Positions 1 through 7,059 of a stretch of DNA of 8,787 nt are shown here, piece after piece. Origin of the DNA: Clostridiaceae bacterium UBA4839 (GTDB lineage Bacteria; Bacillota; Clostridia; Clostridiales; Caloramatoraceae); NCBI GenBank assembly GCA_002400085.1, contig DHEX01000048.1, positions 30,494-39,280 on the forward strand. The letters are read 5' to 3'. A model generated the notes under the pieces. That model searched no databases. It was not told the DNA's origin and saw only the letters and a list, made by a program, of their open reading frames with translations. The translations under genes and the position numbers were made by a program. The stretch's first letter is position 1; each line of letters opens with the position of its first letter.

Positions 1-51
1 CGATGTTCTAAAAAAATAAAAATGGTAATATAAATATATGAACTGTATAAT

Positions 52-57
52 GAGGTG
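52..57 (+). promoter_or_regulatory. Ribosome binding site deciding the peptidase start
   Basis: GAGGTG lies six bases before ATG 64. It overlaps the alternative in-frame GTG at 55, so the site supports initiation at 64 rather than 55. Confidence 0.75.
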
Positions 58-63
58 AATTGT

Positions 64-1041
64 ATGGAAACAGTTAAGTTTACAGATATTCCGGGTATTA
101 AGGTTGGAAATGCAGAGGATTTAAAAGGTATGACAGGGTGTACAGTTATTATATGCGAAGAAGGAGCTTGTGCAGGAGTGGACGTAAGAGGGGGTGCTCC
201 AGGTACAAGGGAAACGGATTTGCTTAATCCTGTGAATTTGGTTGATAAAGTTCATGCAGTATTTTTAAGCGGCGGAAGTTCTTTTGGACTTGATGCAGCA
301 TCAGGGATAATGGAATATCTTGAAGGAAAAGGCATAGGATTTGATGTAGGGGTTACAAAAGTCCCAATAGTGTGTGGAGCTGTTTTATTTGATTTATCCT
401 TTGGGGACTATAAGGCAAGGCCAGATAAAAAAATGGGATATGAGGCCTGCGAAAATGCTAACAATTTTAAATGCAATGAAGGAAGTATTGGTGCTGGATG
501 CGGTGCTACTATTGGAAAAATTAGAGGAATGGAATACGCAATGAAAGGCGGTCTTGGAAGTATTGCTTATAAAGTCAATGACCTGATAGTGGGGGCCATA
601 GCTATCGTGAATTGCCTTGGAGATGTAATTGATCCTAAAAGCGGGAAAATAATTGCAGGAGCATTAAATAATGATGGAGAAACCTTTATTGATACAGAAA
701 ATTTTATGATATCCCAGTTTGATAATAAAAAGAACTTATTTAGCGGGAACACAACTATAGGAGTTGTAGCAACAAATGCGTTGCTTAATAAGGCATCAGC
801 AACTAAGGTTGCATCTATGGCTCAAGATGGATATGGGAGAACTATAAGACCATCTCATTCAATGGTAGATGGTGATACTATTTTTACCCTTTCCACGGGA
901 AAAGTTGAAGCTGACATAAATGTGGTAGGGCTTTTAGCTGCAAAAGCAGTTGAAACAGCAGTGCTAAGAGCAGTTAAAATGGCTGATCCGCTTCTTGGGC
1001 TTAAATGCTATAGAAATTTAGAAAATGAAATAAAAAAATAA
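64..1041 (+). CDS. P1 family peptidase (DmpA-like, S58, N-terminal-nucleophile fold)
   Basis: This 325-residue protein resembles the DmpA/BapA/NylC group, whose members cleave themselves into two chains and then act as aminopeptidases, D-esterases, beta-aminopeptidases or amide hydrolases. Visible family motifs are GVDVRGGAPGTRETD (about 38-52), LSGGSSFGLDAASG (68-81), a glycine-rich GSIGAGCGATIGK (140-152) and NTTIGVVATNA from residue 229. By analogy with NylC, self-cleavage would fall at Asn229-Thr230, freeing Thr230 as the nucleophile; this is inferred. No signal peptide or membrane segment is seen, so it is probably cytoplasmic. The start is ATG at 64, which has GAGGTG six bases upstream; a GTG at 55 in the same frame lies inside that ribosome site and is unlikely to be used. 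The gene is monocistronic within the window and convergent with the cstA-family gene. The substrate cannot be deduced. Family assignment is firm, specific activity is not. Confidence 0.9.
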   Translation: METVKFTDIPGIKVGNAEDLKGMTGCTVIICEEGACAGVDVRGGAPGTRETDLLNPVNLVDKVHAVFLSGGSSFGLDAASGIMEYLEGKGIGFDVGVTKVPIVCGAVLFDLSFGDYKARPDKKMGYEACENANNFKCNEGSIGAGCGATIGKIRGMEYAMKGGLGSIAYKVNDLIVGAIAIVNCLGDVIDPKSGKIIAGALNNDGETFIDTENFMISQFDNKKNLFSGNTTIGVVATNALLNKASATKVASMAQDGYGRTIRPSHSMVDGDTIFTLSTGKVEADINVVGLLAAKAVETAVLRAVKMADPLLGLKCYRNLENEIKK

Positions 1042-1042
1042 A

Positions 1043-1083
1043 AAATATGCTGAAAAAGTGATATTCACTTTTCCAGCATATTT
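1043..1083. terminator. Bidirectional terminator between convergent genes
   Basis: Two 19-base arms (1043-1061 and 1065-1083) flank a three-base TAT and pair everywhere except one A/C position (about 1055/1073). The hairpin begins two bases after the peptidase stop and lies nine bases before the stop of the opposing cstA-family gene. The plus strand continues with a T-rich stretch (TTTTATTT). The minus strand reads into T runs from the A-rich end of the peptidase gene. It can therefore serve both transcripts. Confidence 0.85.
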
Positions 1084-1091
1084 TATTTACA

Positions 1092-2516
1092 CTATAATTC
1101 AAAAGCAGTTGAATTAGTTTTCTTTTTCATTTGTACCATGAATATTGAAAATGCAATAGCTGCTGCTGCAATGCCTATTGGATATCCTATAGCTGCAGGA
1201 AGTTTTAATCCTTCATTAGCAACCATTATATAAGTTACTGAAACTGCTGTCATAAATGTAGCTGGGATAGTTGCAATCCAATGAATTTTTTTATTAACAG
1301 CTAAATACATTGCTGATGTCCAAAGAACTAACATTGCAAGAGTTTGGTTTGACCAAGCAAAATATCTCCATATAACATCAAAGTTTATTTTAGTTAATAT
1401 ATACCCAACAATAAATAATGGGATACTTATAGCCAATCTATTTTTTATTGGTTCTTGTTTAAAGTTTAAGGAGTCAGCAATTGTAAGCCTTGCACTTCTA
1501 AATGCCGTATCACCGGAAGTTATAGGACATGCTACAACACCAAGGATTGCAAGTATGCCTCCAACTTTTCCAAGAAGAGTAGTTGAAATTGTATTTACAA
1601 CCCATGCTGCTCCTCCATGAGCAGCCATTTGCTTTCCAAGTTCCCCTGTGCTTCCAAAGAAAGCCATAGCAGCTGCTGCCCAAATTAAAGCTACGATTCC
1701 TTCTGCTATCATTGCACCATAGAATACAAATCTTCCCTGCTTTTCATTAGTAATACATCTTGCTATAATTGGTGATTGAGTTGAATGGAAGCCTGATATT
1801 GCACCACAGGCAATGGTTACAAACATAAGCGGCCATATTGGAAGTCCATCTGGGTGAAGGTTTTGAAGAACTATTTCAGGAATATGATATCCTTCTACAA
1901 TTATGCCGCCACCTACTCCAAAAGCCATTATAAGAAGGCATATTCCAAATACAGGATATATTTTTCCTATAAGCTTGTCTATTGGCAGCATAGTTGCAAG
2001 AATGTAATAGATAAATATTACATAAATCCAAAATGTTTTATCTAAAGCTTTTGGTGTGATACCTGCTAAAAGTCCTGCAGGTCCTGTTAAAAATACAACA
2101 CCTACTAAAACAAGCAGAACAACTGAAAAAGCTCTCATAAATTGTTTAAATCCATTCCCAAGGTATTTTCCAACTACTTCTGGTATACTTGCACCATCAT
2201 GTCTTAAAGAAAGCATACCTGAGAAGTAATCATGTACTCCACCAGCAAAAATCGAGCCAAAAACAATCCATAGAAAAGCTGCAGGGCCCCAAAGTGCTCC
2301 GGCAATAGCACCAAAAATTGGACCTAATCCTGCGATATTTAAGAATTGAATAAGGAATGCTTTCCATACAGGCAGCGGCATATAATCCACACCATCTTCA
2401 AGTCTTATTGCAGGGGTTGTCTTATTTCCATCTGCACCAAAGATTTTTTCAACAAATTTGCCATAAACAAAATATCCGATAATAAGGAGTGCCAGACAAC
2501 TAAAAAATGATACCAT
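1092..2516 (-). CDS. CstA-family carbon starvation / pyruvate transporter (short form)
   Basis: A 474-residue multispanning membrane protein of the CstA family. E. coli members are CstA (peptide and pyruvate uptake) and BtsT (pyruvate/H+ symport). Visible family marks are DGVDYMPLP (41-49), FLNIAGLGPIFGAIAGALWGP (about 58-78), GGVHDYFSGMLSLRHDGASIPE (about 92-113), SGFHSTQSPIIARC (241-254), TSGDTAFRSARL (333-344) and FAWSNQTLAMLVLW (386-399). Hydrophobic helices run through nearly the whole length. E. coli CstA and BtsT are about 700 residues, so this is the short version found in clostridia; nothing looks truncated. ATG 2516 has AGGAGG eight bases upstream. It lies on the same strand just downstream of a LytS/LytTR pair but behind a terminator, so it is probably a separate target transcript. 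Pyruvate as the substrate is inferred from the neighbours; amino acids or peptides remain possible. Confidence 0.93.
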   Translation of the reverse strand: MVSFFSCLALLIIGYFVYGKFVEKIFGADGNKTTPAIRLEDGVDYMPLPVWKAFLIQFLNIAGLGPIFGAIAGALWGPAAFLWIVFGSIFAGGVHDYFSGMLSLRHDGASIPEVVGKYLGNGFKQFMRAFSVVLLVLVGVVFLTGPAGLLAGITPKALDKTFWIYVIFIYYILATMLPIDKLIGKIYPVFGICLLIMAFGVGGGIIVEGYHIPEIVLQNLHPDGLPIWPLMFVTIACGAISGFHSTQSPIIARCITNEKQGRFVFYGAMIAEGIVALIWAAAAMAFFGSTGELGKQMAAHGGAAWVVNTISTTLLGKVGGILAILGVVACPITSGDTAFRSARLTIADSLNFKQEPIKNRLAISIPLFIVGYILTKINFDVIWRYFAWSNQTLAMLVLWTSAMYLAVNKKIHWIATIPATFMTAVSVTYIMVANEGLKLPAAIGYPIGIAAAAIAFSIFMVQMKKKTNSTAFEL

Positions 2517-2562
2517 GAATAATACCTCCTAACTATTAATTTATCAATGGCTGCCATCCCCA

Positions 2563-2631
2563 TCCTATGCTCATCCTTATTTGGGCATAGAATAACGGAT
2601 AACTATGATTCTTAAAAGTTCTTCTAAGGAT
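2563..2631 (-). other. Candidate structured leader of the cstA-family mRNA
   Basis: Between the predicted start of transcription (near 2639) and the start codon lies a leader of about 120 nt without a gene. On the minus strand TTCTATGC (2585-2592) pairs with GCATAGGA (2563-2570) as an 8-bp stem with one G-U. Its 14-base loop contains TAAGGAT (2573-2579), which is a perfect complement of ATCCTTA upstream (2625-2631). The two pairings could coexist as a pseudoknot or alternate. I do not recognise a known riboswitch class here. No terminator or T run follows, and the ribosome site at 2525-2530 is not clearly masked. Confidence 0.3.
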
Positions 2632-2645
2632 CACTTGATAATTAA

Positions 2646-2651
2646 ATTATA
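2646..2651 (-). promoter_or_regulatory. Probable -10 element of the cstA-family gene
   Basis: On the minus strand this reads TATAAT, about 130 bases before the start codon and downstream of the regulator's terminator. No good -35 is present: the best choices at 17-18 base spacing are AACTGA and TAACTG. A good -10 with a poor -35 is what an activator-dependent promoter often looks like, which fits control by the adjacent LytTR regulator. The site is predicted only. Confidence 0.4.
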
Positions 2652-2694
2652 GGTTGTTTTCTATATTTTCAGTTAATTTTATACATGAGATAAC

Positions 2695-2736
2695 AGAAAA
2701 AGCACATAATATGCATTTAAATGCACATTATGTGCT
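2695..2736 (-). terminator. Intrinsic terminator spanning the regulator stop codon
   Basis: The arms 2719-2736 and 2701-2718 are 18-base complements apart from one non-Watson-Crick position, and are followed on the minus strand by TTTTTCTG. The first arm is formed by the last codons of the LytTR gene, and the TAA stop lies at the centre of the palindrome. It would end the kinase-regulator transcript before the cstA-family promoter. Confidence 0.8.
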
Positions 2737-3418
2737 TAAAATCATTTATATTATTTCTGCTTACAGGTATTTCAAAATCTGATCCTTTAACTTTAACAAT
2801 ATAAGTACTATTAAACCATGGAATTATTTCTATAATTTCATTTATATTAACAATATAAGAGCGATGTGTTTTAAAGAAAATATCTGATGGGAGTTTTTTA
2901 TAAAACTTTGAAATGCTCATCTTTGCAATATATTTATTTTTTTGAGTATAAACAATAGTATCTCTTTCATTAGCTTCGCAATATGTGACATCTTTAATGT
3001 CTATAACAACCATTTTATTCTTTTCCCATAATGCTATTCTATTTACCGTTGGTTCTTCACTGGCTGACTTTTCAAGGCGATTTAGTGTACTTATAATTCT
3101 TTCTTTTGAAAAAGGCTTTAGTAAATAATCAAAAGCTTCTATTTCAAAGGCTTCAGCTGCATATTCTCTATAAGCTGTAATGAATACGATATTAATTTTT
3201 TTATTGAACTTATCTATTATTCTTCCAAGGGCTATTCCATCGATTTTAGGCATATTAATATCAAGGAAGACTGCATTAACATAATTTTTGTCAAGAAATT
3301 GAAGCGCTTCAATTCCATCTGTAAATTCTCCCAAGATTTTCATACTGCTGAAGTTTTGAATGAAATATTTAAGCTCCTCTATTGCAGGATATTCATCATC
3401 AACAATTATACAGTTCAA
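2717..3418 (-). CDS. LytTR-family response regulator (LytT/BtsR-like)
   Basis: A two-component response regulator of 233 residues. The receiver domain (about 1-117) has the acidic pair Asp7-Asp8, the phosphoacceptor Asp53 in FLDINMP, Thr81 in FITAYRE and Lys101 in LLKPF. A LytTR DNA-binding domain follows (about 127-231), with CEANERDTIVYTQ, FFKTHRSYIVNINEI and PVSRNN. The length is normal for the family. It is the cognate partner of the LytS-type kinase encoded immediately upstream; the only gap between them is the ribosome site overlapping the kinase stop. I place the start at TTG 3418 because GGGGTGAT (3423-3430) is correctly spaced for it and the protein then begins MNCIIVDDE. A GTG at 3427, overlapping the kinase stop by four bases, would add three residues but sits inside that ribosome site. 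The likely target is the cstA-family promoter next door (inferred). Confidence 0.93.
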   Translation of the reverse strand: MNCIIVDDEYPAIEELKYFIQNFSSMKILGEFTDGIEALQFLDKNYVNAVFLDINMPKIDGIALGRIIDKFNKKINIVFITAYREYAAEAFEIEAFDYLLKPFSKERIISTLNRLEKSASEEPTVNRIALWEKNKMVVIDIKDVTYCEANERDTIVYTQKNKYIAKMSISKFYKKLPSDIFFKTHRSYIVNINEIIEIIPWFNSTYIVKVKGSDFEIPVSRNNINDFKHIMCI

Positions 3419-3422
3419 TTTT

Positions 3423-3430
3423 ATCACCCC
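3423..3430 (-). promoter_or_regulatory. Ribosome binding site for the regulator, overlapping the kinase stop
   Basis: On the minus strand GGGGTGAT matches the anti-Shine-Dalgarno tail closely, lies four bases before TTG 3418, and contains the TGA stop of the kinase gene. This suggests translational coupling: a ribosome finishing the kinase stops directly on the regulator's initiation site. Confidence 0.6.
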
Positions 3431-5100
3431 AAAGATTTAATTTTATAGGTTATTCTAGTTCCCATATTAAGTCTCTGAATTTTTAGACCTTCACCATATA
3501 GGTAAATTAAGCGATTGTGTACATTTGATATGCCAATTTTATTTTCATCCATTTTATTTTCATAAACTTTTTTTATAATATCTTCTGAAATTCCTTGCCC
3601 ATTATCTTCAACAATTACATTAATATTTTTATCATCAATTTTATTTATAGTTAATTTAACTGTTCCTTTGCCTGTTCCTTCTAAAATTCCATGCTTTATG
3701 GCATTTTCAACAATTGGCTGAATTATAAGACATGGTATTTTAATATTAATATCTTCATCTATATCATATAGCATATTAAGCTTATCTCCAAATCTTGCTT
3801 TTTCTATTTCAACGTAAGCCTTTACCTGCTCAAGTTCTTTGGATAAATCAACAGGAGCTAGACCTTGGCTTATATTATATCTAAGATAAGTTGATAGATC
3901 TACAATAAGTTCCCTTGCTTTATCAGGATTTGTTCTTATTAAAGAGGAAATAGTATTTAATGCATTAAACATGAAGTGGGGATTTATCTGTGCTTGAAGT
4001 GCCTTTATTTCAGCCTTATTTGCCATTTCCTGAAGCTTGCCAAGCTTACTTATTTCAAATTGAGTGGAAATAATCTGAGATAAACCTTCTGCAAGGCTTT
4101 CTACGCTGAAAGTCACAGCATTTTCTTTACCATAATATATTTTTAATGTGCCTATTATTTCTTTACCATCTTTTAAGGGGGAAATAATTGCAGATTTTAA
4201 AGGGCAGTTCGCATAATTACATTCTATTTGTTCAGGATGATTTATTGATAATATAATGCCTTCATTTAGTACCTTTTTTGTAGATTTTGTTGCAATTTTT
4301 TCCCCGGGAATATGGTGATCATCTCCAAGACCTACATGAGCAGCAACATACTCTTTATCTGTTATAGAGACTGCATCTGCTCCAATGGATTCTTTTATTA
4401 TTGTGCAAACTTCTCTTAAAGAATCTTTATTTATTTCTCTAAAAAGTGGAAGAGTTTTATTAGCTATTTCCAAGGAGAGCTTTGCCTGCTTTGCTGCAAT
4501 TGCTTCATTTTCTTCAAAGGTATTTTCAACTAATATTATGAGTATTGCTATACCTAAAGCATTTGTAAAGCTCATCGGGATATAGATGCTTTTAACTATT
4601 GTAAGGGCTCTCTCATAGGGTTTTGATATTAAAAGAATAAGAAGCATTTCAAGGCTTTCCATTATTATACCAGACCATAGACCAAACTTCCATTTACTGT
4701 TATTGCCGTTGCTTGAAATTTTATACACATATCCTGCAGCAAAACCTGATATAATTGTGGTTATAGCACAGGGGGCTGAAGTTATGCCATTTATATCAAT
4801 TAAAAATCTGTGAATTCCCGCAATTAGACCTGCAAAGATTCCAATTTCAGGTCCGCAGAGAATTCCTCCAGCCATAACACCAATTATTCTTGTATTTGCA
4901 ATAGCACCATTTACATTGGTGCCCATATAGGTACCGATAATTCCAAATGCTCCAAATATTATGGAAAGAATAAGCTTATCTTTTTTGGTAAATTTATCTT
5001 TTCGAACTATTTTTTTAAAATATTTTAACCTTGTAATTATAAAAACTATAAGCACAACATATCCGAGATTGTTTATCATCCTTATCATTACATTAATCAT
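3424..5100 (-). CDS. LytS-type sensor histidine kinase (5TMR-LYT, GAF, HisKA-type)
   Basis: A 558-residue membrane sensor kinase, close in length to E. coli BtsS. Hydrophobic helices fill about 1-30 and 43-192; the second block contains NTRIIGVMAGGILCGPEIG (from residue 69), typical of the 5TMR-LYT sensor. A GAF-like domain spans about 205-345 and holds two cysteines in CNYANCP (294-300). The LytS-type kinase core has QINPHFMFNALN (371-382) with phosphoacceptor His375. The ATPase domain shows QPIVENAIKHG (461-471), VEDNGQGI (497-504) and GISNVHNRL (523-531). ATG 5100 has GGAG eight bases upstream. It is the first gene of a two-gene operon with the LytTR regulator. BtsS in E. coli and LytS in Bacillus subtilis respond to pyruvate; the CstA-family neighbour favours that ligand here, but this is inference. 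In Staphylococcus the same family is tied to lrgAB, which is not present in this window. Confidence 0.94.
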   Translation of the reverse strand: MINVMIRMINNLGYVVLIVFIITRLKYFKKIVRKDKFTKKDKLILSIIFGAFGIIGTYMGTNVNGAIANTRIIGVMAGGILCGPEIGIFAGLIAGIHRFLIDINGITSAPCAITTIISGFAAGYVYKISSNGNNSKWKFGLWSGIIMESLEMLLILLISKPYERALTIVKSIYIPMSFTNALGIAILIILVENTFEENEAIAAKQAKLSLEIANKTLPLFREINKDSLREVCTIIKESIGADAVSITDKEYVAAHVGLGDDHHIPGEKIATKSTKKVLNEGIILSINHPEQIECNYANCPLKSAIISPLKDGKEIIGTLKIYYGKENAVTFSVESLAEGLSQIISTQFEISKLGKLQEMANKAEIKALQAQINPHFMFNALNTISSLIRTNPDKARELIVDLSTYLRYNISQGLAPVDLSKELEQVKAYVEIEKARFGDKLNMLYDIDEDINIKIPCLIIQPIVENAIKHGILEGTGKGTVKLTINKIDDKNINVIVEDNGQGISEDIIKKVYENKMDENKIGISNVHNRLIYLYGEGLKIQRLNMGTRITYKIKSLG

Positions 5101-5169
5101 TTTCTCAACTCCATTATGGATAAATAAATTATATGTAATTAATTATACAATATTATTGTTTGATTTTCT

Positions 5170-5198
5170 TTGATTAAATATAAGAAATAAATTATAAT
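5170..5198 (+). promoter_or_regulatory. Sigma-A-type promoter of the MutS-like gene
   Basis: TTGATT (5170-5175) and TATAAT (5193-5198) are separated by 17 bases and lie just upstream of a ribosome site AAGGAG (5218-5223), seven bases before ATG 5231. The minus-strand promoter of the kinase operon must share this 130-base divergent region, but I see only AT-rich -10-like strings for it and no convincing -35. Confidence 0.7.
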
Positions 5199-5230
5199 TA
5201 AACATATTTAAATAAATAAGGAGAGTACTT

Positions 5231-6985
5231 ATGGAAAAGAATACTAAGCTAATGTACAAAACATTATACGCGGTATGCCTAACTGCATTTATAATTTTAT
5301 CTTATGTATCTTTTTATTTTGGAAACAATGTAAATAAGATATATTATTATGGATTTGCTATATCTATACCCCTTGGATTAATTGCTTATCATTTTCATTC
5401 TAAATTTAAGTATTTAAATGAAGTAGATGAGCTTAAGAAAAAATGGGGCAAAAAAGTTAAAAAAAAGAGGCAAATGAGGCTTATAAAAAGATTATTTGAT
5501 TCAGTTGAAAAAGATGATAAGGATAAATTTTATATTGATGATCAAACATGGAACGATTTAACTATGGATGAAATTTACCCTATTATTGATAGAACAATTA
5601 CAACACCAGGAGAAGAAGCTTTATATCTGCTTCTTAGAAGCCCTTTTATAAAAATTCCAAAGATTATTCATAGGAAAGAACTTATTAATAAACTTCAAAA
5701 GGATGATGATTTTAGGGGAAAGGTTCAAAGCAATCTGCTGATTATAGGAAAGCAGAAAGGAAACATGACCTTGCCTTTAATTTTCGGGAGCTCTTTGCCA
5801 GAAAGGCCAACCTATGCATTTTTATATGACATTATGGCTTTACTTGCGGTGGCTTCGATAATTTCAATAGCTTTTTTAGGGTTTAAAGCAGTTTTTATGT
5901 TTATTATGCCAGTTTTCTTTATAAACCTTTTCATTCATTATAGTGCTGATCAGAAAATTAATGTGGATATCTCCTCTATAAAATATCTATCAAAAATCAT
6001 TAAAGTATCTAAAATAATGTCAAAAGAATTAAGGGAAAATGGATTTGGGGAGTATGCTGATATATTTGAGAAAACTTATTTAAAATGCAAGGATATTGAT
6101 AAAAAAGGAGGGGCATTATCAACAGGCGGTGGGACTATAGATCCTATCAGAGAGTACGTTAATGTATTTTTTCTTGTTCAAGTTAGGAACTTTTATAGAG
6201 CAGTGGGCAGTATAGAAAAAAATAAAAAGGATTTAAGGGAATTATATATAAAAATAGGTGAAATTGATGCTTTACTTTCAATTGCTTCTTTCAGGTCAGG
6301 AATAGATAATTATGTAGAACCTGAATTTATTGATGATGGAGCATATATAAATATTAATGATGCTGTAAATCCACTTATTGAAAATGCTGTTCCAAATTCC
6401 ATAAGTGTAAATGGGGATGGGATAATAATAACAGGAGCAAATATGTCTGGAAAATCTACTTATTTAAGGACAGTAGGAGTAAATATTTTATTTGCACAAA
6501 CTATTTGCACGTGCCTTTCAAAGGCATATAAAGGCAGCATTTTTAGAATTATGACATCCATAAGTAGTGCTGATAATATTATAGGAGGCAAGAGCTATTA
6601 CTTAGCGGAAGCAGAAGCTCTTCTTAAAATCATTAATGCTTCAGGAGAACCAATACCTGTATTTTGTATGATTGATGAAATATTTAGAGGAACCAATTCT
6701 GTAGAGAGGATAGCAGCTTCAGCTGAGATTTTAAGATATCTTGTAAAACATAATGCAGTTGTAATAGTAGCAACCCATGATTTAGAGCTGGTAGATTTGG
6801 TTGGTAATGAATATAAGTATTACTATTTCACTGAAAATATAAGTGAAACTGAATTAAATTTTGATTATAAAATACGGGAAGGTGTATCTAAAAATAAAAA
6901 TGCAGTTAAAATAATGAAATATCTTGGGTATCCTGACGAAATTATTGAAAAAACCAACAGCAGAATAAGCGCAAAGATAGATTAA
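5231..6985 (+). CDS. Membrane-anchored MutS-family ATPase
   Basis: A 584-residue protein with the MutS ATPase at its C-terminus. It shows NPLI (380-383) at the usual HPLI position, Walker A GANMSGKST (402-410), the serine-rich segment TSISSADNI (442-450), Walker B CMIDEIFRGTN (479-489) and THDLEL (515-520). Upstream, TITTPGEEALYLLLRSP (122-138) matches the start of the MutS core domain. Unlike MutS1 it lacks the N-terminal mismatch-reading domain, and unlike MutS2 it has no C-terminal Smr nuclease domain. Hydrophobic segments at about 11-30, 38-54, 198-216 and 218-236 predict four membrane passes; a very basic stretch (69-87) follows the second. Similar MutS-related proteins of about 600 residues occur in Firmicutes and Bacteroidetes as members of unknown role. 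It stands alone with its own promoter; no clear terminator follows. The ATPase is certain, but mismatch repair should not be assumed. Confidence 0.88.
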   Translation: MEKNTKLMYKTLYAVCLTAFIILSYVSFYFGNNVNKIYYYGFAISIPLGLIAYHFHSKFKYLNEVDELKKKWGKKVKKKRQMRLIKRLFDSVEKDDKDKFYIDDQTWNDLTMDEIYPIIDRTITTPGEEALYLLLRSPFIKIPKIIHRKELINKLQKDDDFRGKVQSNLLIIGKQKGNMTLPLIFGSSLPERPTYAFLYDIMALLAVASIISIAFLGFKAVFMFIMPVFFINLFIHYSADQKINVDISSIKYLSKIIKVSKIMSKELRENGFGEYADIFEKTYLKCKDIDKKGGALSTGGGTIDPIREYVNVFFLVQVRNFYRAVGSIEKNKKDLRELYIKIGEIDALLSIASFRSGIDNYVEPEFIDDGAYININDAVNPLIENAVPNSISVNGDGIIITGANMSGKSTYLRTVGVNILFAQTICTCLSKAYKGSIFRIMTSISSADNIIGGKSYYLAEAEALLKIINASGEPIPVFCMIDEIFRGTNSVERIAASAEILRYLVKHNAVVIVATHDLELVDLVGNEYKYYYFTENISETELNFDYKIREGVSKNKNAVKIMKYLGYPDEIIEKTNSRISAKID

Positions 6986-7001
6986 TATTTTTAAAAAATT
7001 A

Positions 7002-7030
7002 TTGACAACCATTTAGGATGTTACTATAAT
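7002..7030 (+). promoter_or_regulatory. Consensus promoter of the S-box metNI operon
   Basis: TTGACA (7002-7007) and TATAAT (7025-7030), both perfect consensus hexamers, are 17 bases apart. Transcription would start near 7037, about 23 bases before the riboswitch. This strong unregulated promoter leaves control to the downstream riboswitch. Confidence 0.92.
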
Positions 7031-7059
7031 ATGTTTTAACGTTATAAAAATTAAATAAG

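Noticed and set aside
46..51. TATAAT as the peptidase promoter
   Set aside because: Transcription from it would begin at about 58, after the ribosome binding site used by ATG 64. The true promoter is probably outside the window.
567..752. Minus-strand open frame inside the peptidase gene
   Set aside because: It is a shadow of the coding strand with no independent signal.
1854..2045. Plus-strand open frame of 63 codons inside the cstA-family gene
   Set aside because: It is fully antisense to a well-supported transporter gene, has no ribosome site and no recognisable protein.
2647..2690. LytTR binding repeats upstream of the cstA-family gene
   Set aside because: TTCAGTTAAT (2668-2677) faintly resembles a LytTR half-site, and GAAAA occurs twice on the minus strand, but no pair has the usual spacing of about two helical turns. 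Operator sites are likely here but not identifiable.
4385..4585. Plus-strand open frame inside the sensor kinase gene
   Set aside because: It is antisense to the GAF and linker coding region, with no ribosome site or domain.
4961..5173. Plus-strand open frame across the 5' end of the kinase gene
   Set aside because: It overlaps the kinase start and the divergent promoter region; its hydrophobic look comes from the AT-rich membrane-coding strand.
6983..7001. Terminator after the MutS-like gene
   Set aside because: The short AT-only inverted repeat has no GC stem and no proper T tail in the right place. Read-through transcripts may end instead at the S-box terminator.
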